A stretch of DNA of 64,000 bases from Styela clava. Lineage: Eukaryota > Chordata > Ascidiacea > Stolidobranchia > Styelidae. Within the stretch, counting starts at the first letter, position 1. Every line of letters begins with the position of its first letter. The stretch is from contig NC_135264.1 in assembly GCF_964204865.1 (NCBI RefSeq), positions 7,098,001 through 7,162,000 on the forward strand, written 5' to 3'. The notes under the pieces are model-generated. The model did not search any database, was not told where the DNA came from, and worked only from the letters and a program-made list of their open reading frames with translations. Of the stretch, positions 25,190 through 35,222 are shown piece by piece. The translations under genes and the position numbers were made by a program.

Positions 25190-26160
25190 TTAATATAGCC
25201 AGATCACAAAGGTTTCCTGGCTAATTGAAGATCGAAGGTATGACAGAATTAATTTTAGTTTACTAAACGACCGATCGCAATTTTCTATGGATACTGCCAA
25301 TGTCAGCAAAATTTGCAAAGCTATCCGGAGATTGGGGAGATCCAGAAAAGACTCTTTGACACACACTGTTTTCTCGTCATAGTCTATATCTTACATGGGC
25401 AAACTACGGCCCGCTGGCCAAATCCGGCCCGTTGGCTATTTAAAACTGGCCAGCCTGATGCTTCCACAACCAAACTAAAACCAAATTTTGATGTTTTAGC
25501 TGAAAAATAGCTCGAGGAATTTGTTTAGATTGCGATTAAATTTAGTTTCTGCACGAGGCTAATTGTTTTGCACTTTTGCTTTTGTAATACTGTAAATATT
25601 GTCCATAATATGTAACTTTTTACGTCACACTTACATTTCCCGTCACTATAGGCGGGCAAAATGGTTGGCCCGTGAACCGAAGACCTTGCCCCCCTGGTCT
25701 ATATTAACAGACCTCACAACTTCTGAAACCTGATCTCGATGCGCCTGGTCATGAGTTGAGTCAAATATAAGACCATATGACTTTGCTTTTTTAATTTTTC
25801 CTGTCAAGTTTTTGCGAACATGAGATGCCATAATGTGAATAAATTCGTTTTGAACACCTGGGGAAATGTAAGAGGTTGAATGTGGATGGCTTCCAATGAA
25901 ACCGAGATGCTCTCGCAGCACAGGATCAAAGACGGCAAGGAATTTTATTAAGCCAAGAAAATGACCAACATTTGAATTACTATCTGCTTGAAGTGACTCC
26001 CTGTGCCCTAACAAAGCGAGATTTTGTTCCGCCAGACACTTTATTCCATGCGATATTCATTTAAGAACCCCACTACATTTTTGCCTTTCCTTTTTAATTT
26101 GTACATGGAAATCGGCGTCAATAATTCTTGTTTATTGCTCAAATTTCTTTACACGCTGTA
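25190..26160 (-). pseudogene. hAT transposase remnant (DUF4371 / ZMYM1-like)
   Basis: Read on the minus strand from about 26160. Family words seen in order: K-E-R-Q-K, N-L-A-L-L-G-H-R-E, N-V-G-H-F-L-G-L-I, D-P-V-L-R-E-H-L, S-P-G-V-Q-N-E-F-I, I-K-K-A-K-S-Y, I-F-D-S-T-H-D and D-Q-V-S-E-V-V-R. After the inserted MITE come V-K-E-S-F-L-D and then directly the C-terminal dimerisation stretch (C-D-R-S-F-S-K-L-K-L-I, Y-L-R-S-S-I-S-Q-E). The catalytic middle between these two parts is missing. There is a TGA in the N-terminal part near 26060 and a stop at 25190. It belongs to the surrounding 2062-bp element and cannot encode an active enzyme. Confidence 0.82.
25391..25697. mobile_element. hAT MITE inserted in the transposase remnant, 307 bp
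   Basis: Near-duplicate octamers TCTATATC (25383-25390) and TCTATATT (25698-25705) flank it. The left part reads GGGCAAACTACGGCCCG and the right part CAAGGTCTTCGG when complemented. It splits the transposase codons for V-N-I-D from V-K-E-S-F-L, so removal of the insert restores continuity of the family similarity. Confidence 0.78.
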
Positions 26161-26185
26161 AAACATTCTCTCTCATTGTAAGAAT

Positions 26186-26654
26186 CAGTGGCGTAGCAAG
26201 ACTCTCGTGACCCCCCTAAAAACTCTCGGACATAAGCTGAAACAACGCTTTTTTTATTTCGTCAAAAAGCATAACATGTCGGCAATGGTAACCTAAAATT
26301 TGCCGTTTATCTTGGTTACTTTAATTTTTTCATACGTTCATCCTCTTCTGCCCTTTTTCTGCGTTTCTGTGCGCCACTGAGAGGTTTTGCTTTTGACATC
26401 ATTCTGACAGCCTTTGTAATTTTGCCGGTGCGATCAAACCACAAGACGCCGAAAATCGACGACTCCATGGCATTGTTACGTAACAAAACGATTTGTGCAG
26501 AACTAACATCATCGTTATAAGATGTGCATTACTTGTTTTGCACTGCAGCTTTTGGTTTGCGGCTTAAATTTCTAAATTCTAACCGCTTTGGCCCCTTTGC
26601 GCTGTGGGCCCTCCCGCGACCGCGGGGGTTGCGGGGGTGGATGCTACGCCACTG
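26186..26654. mobile_element. hAT-like MITE, 469 bp, nested
   Basis: Ends CAGTGGCGTAGC and GCTACGCCACTG. Flanks GTAAGAAT and GTACGAAT match at seven of eight positions. Internal sequence is non-coding, with a GC-rich patch near 26590-26640. Confidence 0.85.
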
Positions 26655-26996
26655 GTACGAATATTCATAAATTTTCACTCCAGTACGATATCAGAGCTAA
26701 TATGAGGTGCAGTAAGTCCAGTACCGTATCAGTTTCGGCTTATTGATGTTGAATTATGACATCACCGTCAATTGCGCTAAGTGACTGAACAAACTGCTTG
26801 ATCGTTGGAAACTGCAAACTGCATTGACTTTTGTTAAATTTGTTCTGATTTAATTAGAAATACGAGTTTCATTCATTTTCATGTTTTATTGAAAATTATA
26901 CAATTAGAACTTTTCGCGTTTTTTGCGCCCCCGTCCGAACGGCGCTCATGGCACGAGCCATGGCTGCCATACCCTAGATACGCCACTGTATTCATG

Positions 26997-27840
26997 CTAG
27001 TGCGACCCGTGTCTGATCATACTTTGCAAAAGATTTGCTCCAGCAGTTCTTTATTCTTAGAAACAATCTGTTCCATCTCACTTTTAAGTTGTATTTTGAT
27101 TTAGGTTACACGCAGTGATTTTGGTCGGTAGGCTATTGTTTTGTCACTGTGTCAATTAATTTGCTGTTATTACGTAATGAATGCACGTAGCAATCAATGA
27201 TGTAGTAAAATATCATTTCTAGCAAATCAACCATTCGATTTGACCAATTTAAATGTCTGATATTTGAACCTCTACCCATAAAATAAGGACACATGTTGAA
27301 AAAAGGACGTTTTTTAGAAATAAGGGCAAAATTATTTTCGAAGACAAATACCATCGGAATAAGGACAAATCTTAGAAATGAGGACGTTATGGCAGCCCTG
27401 GCTTTATAGTACCTGCAAGCGGCACATGGTTGATTAATTTTAATGAAAATGATGGTTTCAAACACGTAAACCATTTTACATGCGCCAACGCATCGAAATA
27501 CTTCCAGAATAAGCATGAAGTTTACAATTGTAAAGTATAGGGGTAATTTTCCCGCAGTCAATGGTCGGGGAAACGTCCATACCGCTGGTGCGCTATCAGT
27601 CCTTGTCTCTAGAGATCGCCCTCGCCCGCTATTTCCCACCTCGAATGAAGCGATATGGGCATGTTTTTGTCCGTTTTGCGTGTTACGCCACAAAGAATGT
27701 AGTGCCACATTATAAAATACTCCCATAGCACGTTTCTTGTGTCTTTTTCCTCACGCTAAAAAAGAGCTTTGTCGGTGGTTCGCGGCCATAGTAAAAAACA
27801 GTAAAATGGTACGCGGTCAGTGAAAGGTTGAAAACCACTG
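26997..27840. other. Repeat-derived filler in intron 1 of copy 4
   Basis: Contains hAT-like end words: CCAGGGCTGCCATAACG (complement) near 27395 and GGTTGAAAACCACTG near 27825-27836, directly before intron sequence shared with the other copies resumes at 27840. I cannot pair these ends into complete elements. Confidence 0.45.
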
Positions 27841-27977
27841 AAACGTTTTAAAACAGATTATTACAGCCAATTTAATTCTAAATAAACTCGCTTGAATAAA
27901 ATAGCGTCATTTACAAGTTCGATAAGATTCTTACCTGCAATTAATCCGAGCAAGAGCCAATAACTTTTATTCCACAT

Positions 27978-29160
27978 TTTTATTCTCCCCGATTTCTTTC
28001 ACCTCTAAATTATCATCAACATAGCTTACGTCTCAACACTTCGCACCATTTATACGAGTGAGCTTTTATGATTGTTGATACTTCTGCGTAGCAATTAGTT
28101 CATAAATTCCAAGTGATATTAATTATTAACATGATTTATCATATAATAAAACAAGGAGAAGCTTTTTGTTAACGTTTTCGCGTTGGTGGCAAAATGTGAA
28201 TGTTTATGATACGAGGCAATTTGGATAACTTTTGGCTTTGTTCTGCCAATATCGAACTAAAACAAATTACCTTAAGAAAATTGCTTACGAATACACGATG
28301 TTGGGATGACTTTTAGTTCAGCAATATAAGTCAATAATTTGAAATCACGCGGTCACATTAGGGCTGGTGTCTCTGTTCTAAGCTTGTTGGACTCAACTCA
28401 TAGAATAATTATTCTTGTCCTGCCATATTACTGTCCATGCAAGATTTATGTGTACCGTACAATCAATGCGGGTCATTTTTACCAATGTATAATCTAAGTA
28501 AATTTTAAATGGCGGTATTTTGAATGAACATATCGTAAAATAACATGCCCGTTTAGTTGTTTCCATGGAACGTTCTATTTGACCATTTTTTCAAAAAAAA
28601 AAAAATAACCTCTTTGATAAATCTTGTTTGTGCTTTATATTGAAATAATCTGAAACCGGTTTGACGCTGTTTTGTCGAAAAGCCCATACCACGAGTAAAC
28701 AATAAGCTAAAAGTAAAATGTCCCGCTGAGGACATTCAAATCAGTGACGTACAATTATGAGCTAAATTATTCAAATATATATATATACAAAGTTTTATCA
28801 GACCAAGAATATGTGTAGTGCTGGAGGCCTTCCACATTAGACTAAATATTTTCGAGTTGAATATAATTATATACCTATATATTTTTTGTAAAAATTGAGA
28901 ACAAAAAACGCCTTCATTGAATAATTACGGATTCAAGACACTTTTATTTAAAAAAATAGTATTTAGAAAAATATCATATGTAGCTAGATGTACATTATTA
29001 TTATACAGTATGCACAACGTCCGATACTGCCAATTAACAGTATACAATATTCGTAAAGCTAGAGACCATACATCTAATATTATAAATATTATCCCTCGCG
29101 CGATGATAACAAATGACAGATTCTATTCAATCTGATTTTTGCGAAGTACATTAGTTCTTT
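27978..29160. repeat. 5' flank of copy 4, duplicated at 36358-37570
   Basis: Close copy of the sequence upstream of copy 6, including the CTTCCCACC-GAGTGGGC block, the GACGTACAATTATGAGC block and the TCAGACCAAGAATATGTG block. This supports a shared 5' half for copies 4 and 6. I see no coding exon inside. Confidence 0.75.
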
Positions 29161-29482
29161 TTGATGATGAGTTGTTGTACGGGAGTATCTCTTAACATGC
29201 ATTAATTTGATATTTCGCCAAAGCGCCTTCGTAATATTATATGAATAACGCAATGAAAAGAATTGTATCTTTGGATTAAAGTAGCCTACTTTAAATATTT
29301 AGTTGGATTCGATTGTTGCACTCCGGGAAAGGTATATCTGGAACGACACAAAAATATTTTGATCGATGTTGTTTTAATGAAAATATTATACGTTATTTCA
29401 ACAACCGCTTGATTCCACATTAGGCTACTACGTATTGGCCAATATCCGATCGTAGAAATTCAAGCGTTTTCGAAGAGTTGAT

Positions 29483-31839
29483 TTATGAAGAATATAGATG
29501 GTCCTCTACAACAATCCTTTCGCTTGAATTTTCATATTGATATGAAGTTTCGTATATCGTGCTGTATACTGGCATCACTTGCGGTTCTCCAGTTGCAGCA
29601 GCAACAACTTCGTTCTTTCTGATGATGTGACTTTCAATTGCTTCAGATGCAGATCGATACTTGATTATTCTAAATAAAAATGGAATTTTTTGCTGCCCTG
29701 TTTTTTGTTGGCGTGGTAGTGGTATAACTATATATATATCGTGGTTCAACAATACCTTACTGCTGCATATATCAGAGATACTGATAGAATGACGCAAAAA
29801 CATCCAAGAACAATCACTGATGTAATATAGTTGGCTTCACTTGTCCCGTAACAGTGGTCTTTGGAACCACCCAACGCTGTCGTTTCTAGTTTCGGTTCAT
29901 TAGTTCTGTTGTTGAAAGAATCAGTCCCAGAAATTACGCTGTCCTTTGCCGTCGTTGTCGAAATCGTTGCCCTGGAAGTGTCTGAAAAGAAATGAGTAAA
30001 ATTACGCTACTTCGTTTAAGTTTTTAGCAAATATTGAAGTTTTTTTTTCACAATTTCGAATATGAAAGACGCATTTTTAGTCTTATAGTACAATTGAAAT
30101 TGTTTACAATTAACCTGATTGTTAGAAACGAGAGTAATTTTCCACATAATTTTGCTCAAAGCCCCACTAGTAAACAAAGTTAAATAACAGACACTGACAA
30201 TAGAACTCCAAGCGACCTCAGACATGGTAATTTTTATTTGTATGTTTATCCTTTCGACAGTGATGTCAGTGAATTATCAGAATTTAGAAAGAATTCAATT
30301 TCACACAAGGAAAACAGAAAAGTGGATGGGCAGTCGACGACATTGGATTACTTTTATTAAAAAAGGTTAGCATAGAAACTTTCTTGGCAAATGAACATTG
30401 AGTTTAATTAATAAAAACTTTCATGCGGAAACGACCAAAGAAAGTTCAGATCTTATTTTAGCATTCCGTGAGCGCGAAACAGCGCGCGATATTAACCAAT
30501 GGAGAGCATCTGGAAAGGAACCTACTACAAAAATCATTCAAGAAATAAAACAATCTATACTAGAGTAAAATGTATATTGATATTGAACATACAGTACAAA
30601 TAATATACTTACTATTATAATTATTGCAATCCACATAGGTGTATTTTATTCGAAAATTGTGTTTACTCTCGTAATACTTTCCTTTGTTTTTGAACGTAAG
30701 CTTGGGTGGATATGTAGCGTTTCCCAACACCCAAATTTTTTGAGTGCAAGTTGAAGTTACATTCGATAAAAGTTCACAGGTTTTGTATATTCGTGAAAAT
30801 ATGAAACAAACATCTTGAATGAAATCACAAATGTTTTGCCCTAAAAGTAAGATAGTTTAACATTAATTAGAATACCGTAACGTAAGATTTTAGAATCTTT
30901 GCCATTTAAACAGATATACCTTGTAAATCCAGCTCTCCGGTACACCACCAAGTTGAATAGTATAAGTATATTAATTCCATTCGTTTAATTTGTAAAACAA
31001 TCATATCATTATTCTTGTTAATATTTTCGGGGAATGTCCACACGCACTTTTGAAAGTTTGACCCGCTTGCTGGTGGTGGCGAGTTGATATATCCAACTTT
31101 CTTACTTAAATCATTTGTCACCCGACAGTCACCTCTCGTTGGTGTCGGAATATATATATCTGAATTAGGAATCGTTAAATTAATGTTTATATTTTATATT
31201 CTGCCTCAAGTTGCCCTCACAAAGAAGTTTGATTTTGATGATTTGCCTGATTTGTGAACGCCTTCGAAGAAAACCAGTCAATACTGTACTGCACGAGTGG
31301 CCTTTAATATAGATACAATGCCCACAAACGGAAAATGACTTCAGTTTGTAAGATCTGCCGGAACCTTATTGCATAGATGAGATTCAAGAAGAAACTGTGT
31401 TAAACATTCCCTTGAACTTGATAAACTTGCAAAGTTTAAAGAAAGAAAACCATGCGATACGAGCAAGATCCCGTGTTGCAAAGTGTCCCGGTTTATTTTT
31501 TGTTATAAAGTTTCCTAGATTTGACGTCTGATGGTAGCTAGCAAAGGTCACAGACTCACAGAATATTTCTGTGAACCTCTTGGAGTCCACGTCCATCGGT
31601 AGAAAGCCGACTCAGTTTGTATCGTTTTGCGACTTAAAGAGTACGGTTGTTTTGTCGCGTTGTTAGATGTATCCAACTCGTTTCATAAGCGCCTTTGCGT
31701 TTAAAAATTTCATGGCAGATTATTACAGCCAATTTAATTGTAAATAACCTCGCTTGAATAAAATAGCTCCATTTACAAGTTAGATAAGAAACTTACCTGC
31801 GATTAATCCGAGCAAGAGCCAATAACTTTTATTCTTCAT
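29483..31839 (-). CDS. CUB-domain type I membrane receptor, copy 5 (type B), intact
   Basis: Five exons: 31797-31839, 30920-31159, 30613-30840, 29756-29981 and 29483-29669. They total 924 bases, giving 307 residues with all phases matching. Layout: signal peptide core 1-14 (S-Y-W-L-L-L-G-L-I-A), CUB-like domain about 15-168 with G-Y-I-N-S-P, C-V-W-T-F, W-W-C-T-G-E-L and the final F-R-I-K-Y, Thr/Asn-rich stalk to about 221, membrane helix about 222-245, and a 62-residue tail. The tail holds Y281-S-T-I followed closely by Tyr285, Tyr289 and Tyr291, and ends L-Y305-S-S. The final leucine of copies 2 and 4 is lost by a 3-base difference. The intron between exons 3 and 4 is 631 bases, against 74 in copy 2. 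5' half like copy 2, 3' half like copy 6. A single-pass receptor role is inferred. Confidence 0.83.
30018..30570. other. Insertion in the exon 3-4 intron of copies 5 and 6
   Basis: About 550 bases are absent from the same intron of copies 2 and 4 and shared with 34637-35190 in copy 6. It holds two coding-like stretches. On the minus strand, 30016-30225 is an ORF starting M-S-E-V-A-W-S-S-I-V with a hydrophobic start. On the plus strand, 30425-30568 is an open frame containing L-I-L-A-F-R-E-R-E-T-A-R-D and W-R-A-S-G-K-E-P, ending TAA. Both frames are broken in copy 6. I recognise neither. They may be captured exon fragments. Confidence 0.45.
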
Positions 31840-32950
31840 TTCTATCTAGTTCTATTTTAGCTCCTGTTCTTATCACTCTGTTATTCATTGCTTCAAAAAA
31901 CAAAGAGCAAAGTCCGTTGTGTTCAGCACTAAATGCGTTCGATATAATGATCATAGCATTTATCCTTATCATCTTAACACTTCCCACCATCTTACGAGTG
32001 GGCATCTAAGAATGTTGATACTTCCGCATAGTTATTAATTCATAAGTTCCAAGTGATATAAACTTGATTCATCATGTAAATAGATGAGAAGCATTTTGCC
32101 AACGTTGTCGCGTTCGTGAGTAAATTTGAATGTTTATGATATGAAACAATTGGGATTACTTTTGGCTTAAAGTTTTTTTTTGCCAATTTCGAATCTGCAC
32201 TGACAAAAATTAACTTGAGAGAAATGCTTACGAATACACGACCTCTAAGGGACTTTTAGTTCGGTAATAGAATTCAATAATTTAAAATCACGCAGTCACA
32301 TTGAGGATGGTGTCTCTGTCTAAGCTTGTTAGACTCAATTCCTAGAATAATTATGCCTAAACTGTCGATAAAAGATTTATGTTTACCGTACAAACAATTG
32401 TACTGATGTATAATGTGAATAAATTCTGAATGACGGTATAGTGTATCCTCAAATATCATGTATGTTTATTGTTTAGTTACTCCAAGAAACTTTCAAATTT
32501 GAGTGATTTTCAAACAAAACCTCTTCAGCAAATCTGGTTCATGAGCGTTGTATGTTACCGATGCATTCTGCATCAACCTGACATTCGTCAGAGCGTCACC
32601 GTTCTACCTTAGGTTCTCAATTTGAATGATTTTTTATGTTGTAACTCGACTTGTACAATTATTGACTGTGGGCAACAACTTACCAAGCTAACGATAGAAC
32701 GATAGATGAGGCATTAATATATTCCCGATTTCCTAACACACACTTAACCATACGACTTAATTGTTGCTATCACACATAGACAGCCCAATGTGATTGGAAT
32801 GATTCAGCGCCTTGACGGAGTCGCTTTTCAATGATAAATAGATAGATACCACTGACACATCTACACTCACGCTTTGTCTTGAAACTGTGTATGTCTAATG
32901 CAGACTGTCTATCACGAGCCCTAACATGGTGAAAATATATTGATCGAGCT
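31840..32950. repeat. 5' flank of copy 5, duplicated at 10081-11300
   Basis: Matches the upstream sequence of copy 2 over most of its length, supporting a shared 5' half for copies 2 and 5. No coding exon is seen. Confidence 0.7.
31970..32015 (-). promoter_or_regulatory. Conserved upstream block of type B genes
   Basis: About 140-180 bases above the copy 5 ATG, the words AACACTTCCCACC and ACGAGTGGGC form an interrupted inverted pair, kept at 28032-28065 (copy 4) and 36423-36455 (copy 6) and shortened at copy 2 (about 10229-10265). Position and conservation suggest a promoter-proximal element, but it may simply be duplicated sequence. Confidence 0.25.
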
Positions 32951-33839
32951 TATCACGATTCACGGGTGCAAATTGTTGTTATTGTGGAACTATGGATCCA
33001 TTTGTTATTAAGTTGTTCTTGTTCTTAATTATAAAAATTTTCTTCCTATCGCTGTAGTAATATGAAGCAAACTCCAATGGTGAAATTGCAAATGTTTTTT
33101 ATCTGAATTTGTAAGAAAATTCCGAAAAAAGTCATATTTCTAGTTGTATTTAATTTGTAATGTATATTCGAGCTAAGGCAATATTAATATTAGGCTTAAT
33201 GCATTTTGTATATATTATTTCAATTAAACTATTTAGAGCAGCTGATTATACATTCTGTAATGCATTTGTTTTGAGACACTTCCTAAATTTCAAATGTAGG
33301 CTATTCGAAATGATGAATTATTCAGTATTGACCATCCCTGTGCTCATGCTTATCATCAAATAATAATAATAAAACATAGATCGATAGGAAAGCGTAGGTG
33401 TCTACTCAAATACATCCTCTAATCCAAGTGTATCGAGATAATTCTTTATCCGTCTGCATAGCAAAATCACGTTTATTAGAAGACTTATTATAGTTTGACA
33501 GTATTTAGCAATCCATATTGAAGTAAACTATATTAAACGGATTTCCAATTTGGAATAAGTTCATGGATCGCGTGTCGAGTGACAATATTCGCGTTGTATA
33601 TTTTTTCTTCACATTGGGAGCAATTATTGGTCAATTTTGTTTATTAGGTTGATACAATTTTCTTAACCGCACATCGAAAATTCAAATGCTTGAATTAGAG
33701 ATCTATTTTGTCAATGCAAAACGAAATCCTTGAAGTCGCTTTCCCGTTGCATATGTACATACTTAGAAAAATTTGTAAAAATGGGCAGAAATTTAAAACA
33801 ATAATTCCATTTCAGAAGCATCGTTCAAAAGTCAATATA

Positions 33840-35222
33840 TCACAGATTATATGAATAACGCAATTAAAAGAATTGTATCTTTGGATTAAAGTAGCCTACT
33901 CTAAATATTTAGTTGGATTCGATTGTTGCACTTCGGAAAGGCATATCTGGAACGACACAAAAATATTTTGATCGATGTTGATTTAATGAAAATATTTTAC
34001 ATTATTTCAACAAGTGCTTGATTCCACATTAGGCTACTACGTATTGGCCAATATCCGATCGTAGAAATTCAAGCGTTTTCAAAGAGTTGATTTATGAAGA
34101 ATATAGATGGTCCTCTACAACAATTCTTTCGCTTGAATTTTCATATTGATATGAAGTTTCGTATATCGTGCTGTATACTGGCATCACTTGCGGTTCTCCA
34201 GTTGCAGCAGCAACAACTTCGGTCTTTCTGATGATGTGACTTTCAATTGCTTCAGATGCAGATCGATACTTGATTATTCTAAATAGAAATGGGATTTATT
34301 GCTGTGCTGTTTTTTGTTGAGTGGTAGTGGTATAACTATATGTATATATCGTAGATTAACAATACCTTACTACTGCATATATCAGAGATACTGACAGAAT
34401 GACGCAAAAACATCCAAGAACAATCACTGATGTAATATAGTTGACTTCACTTGTCCCGTTACATTGTTCTTTGGAACCACCCAACGCTGTCGTTACTAGT
34501 TTCGGTTCATTAGTTCTGTTGTTGAAAGAATCTGTCCCAGAAATTACGTTGTCCTTTGGCGTCGTTGTCGAAATCGTTGCCCTGGCAGTGTCTGAAAAGA
34601 AATGAGTAAAATTACGCTACTTCGTTTAAGTTTTTAGCAAATATTGAAGTTTTTTTTTCACAATTTCGAATATGAAAGACGCATTTTTAGTCTTATAGTA
34701 CAACTGAAATTGTTTACAATTAACCTGCTTGTTAGAAACGAGAGTAATTTTCTCACATAATTTTGCTCAAAGAAAATCTCGAGCCTCACTAGTAAAACTA
34801 AGTTAAATAACAGAAACTGACAATAGAACTCCAAGCGACCTCAGACATGGTAATTTCTATTTGTATGTTTATCCTTTCGACAGTGATGTCAGTAGGTTAT
34901 CACAATCTAGAAAGAATTCAATTTCACACAAGGAAAACAGGAAAGTGGATGGTGAGTCGACATTGGATTACATTTAATAAAAAAAGTTTAGCATAGAAAC
35001 TTTCTTGGCAAATGGACTTTGGGTTTAATTAATAAAAACTTTAATGCGGAAACGACCAAAAAAAGTTCAGAACTTATTTTTAGCATTCTGTAAGCGCGAA
35101 ACAGCGCGCGAAATTAACCCATGGAGAGCATCTGGAAAGGAACCTACTACAAAAATCATTCAAGAAATAAAACAATCTATACTAGAGTAAAATGTATATT
35201 GATATTGAACATACAGTACAAA
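33840..35222. repeat. Segmental duplication, 3' half of copies 5 and 6
   Basis: Nearly identical to 29225-30602: 3' flank, tail exon, membrane exon and the long intron. Few substitutions separate them, so this is the youngest duplication in the array. Confidence 0.85.

Larger units (their letters stand above)
24927..26988. mobile_element. hAT element, 2062 bp, internally deleted and nested
   Basis: Starts CAGTGGCGTATCTAGG and ends CCTAGATACGCCACTG, a perfect inverted repeat of 16 bases. The octamer TATTCATG is duplicated exactly (24919-24926, 26989-26996). It carries a broken DUF4371-type transposase on the minus strand and two younger MITEs (25391-25697, 26186-26654). It sits in intron 1 of receptor copy 4. 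Confidence 0.92.
22108..27977 (-). pseudogene. CUB-domain receptor, copy 4 (type B), two frameshifts and a 4.7-kb intron
   Basis: Exons correspond to copy 2: 27935-27977 (start and signal peptide), 23001-23236, 22690-22917, 22381-22617 and 22108-22291. Signal peptide, second CUB half, stalk and the tail with V-Y-S-T-V and L-Y-S-S-L are all readable. Exon 2 has an extra base in the G-Y-I-N-S region that leads to a TAA. Exon 4 lacks ten bases that copies 2, 5 and 6 all have, which turns the membrane helix frame to a stop directly after the core L-V-I-A-L-G-C-F. Intron 1 is 4.7 kb against 300-640 bases in the sister genes because transposons entered it. The 5' half resembles copy 6 and the 3' half resembles copy 2. 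Confidence 0.75.

Noticed and set aside
27133-27726. Longest open frame in the window, 197 codons, minus strand
   Set aside because: It runs through transposon-derived filler (hAT end words near 27395) inside the expanded intron of copy 4. No family signal, and nothing similar in the sister copies.
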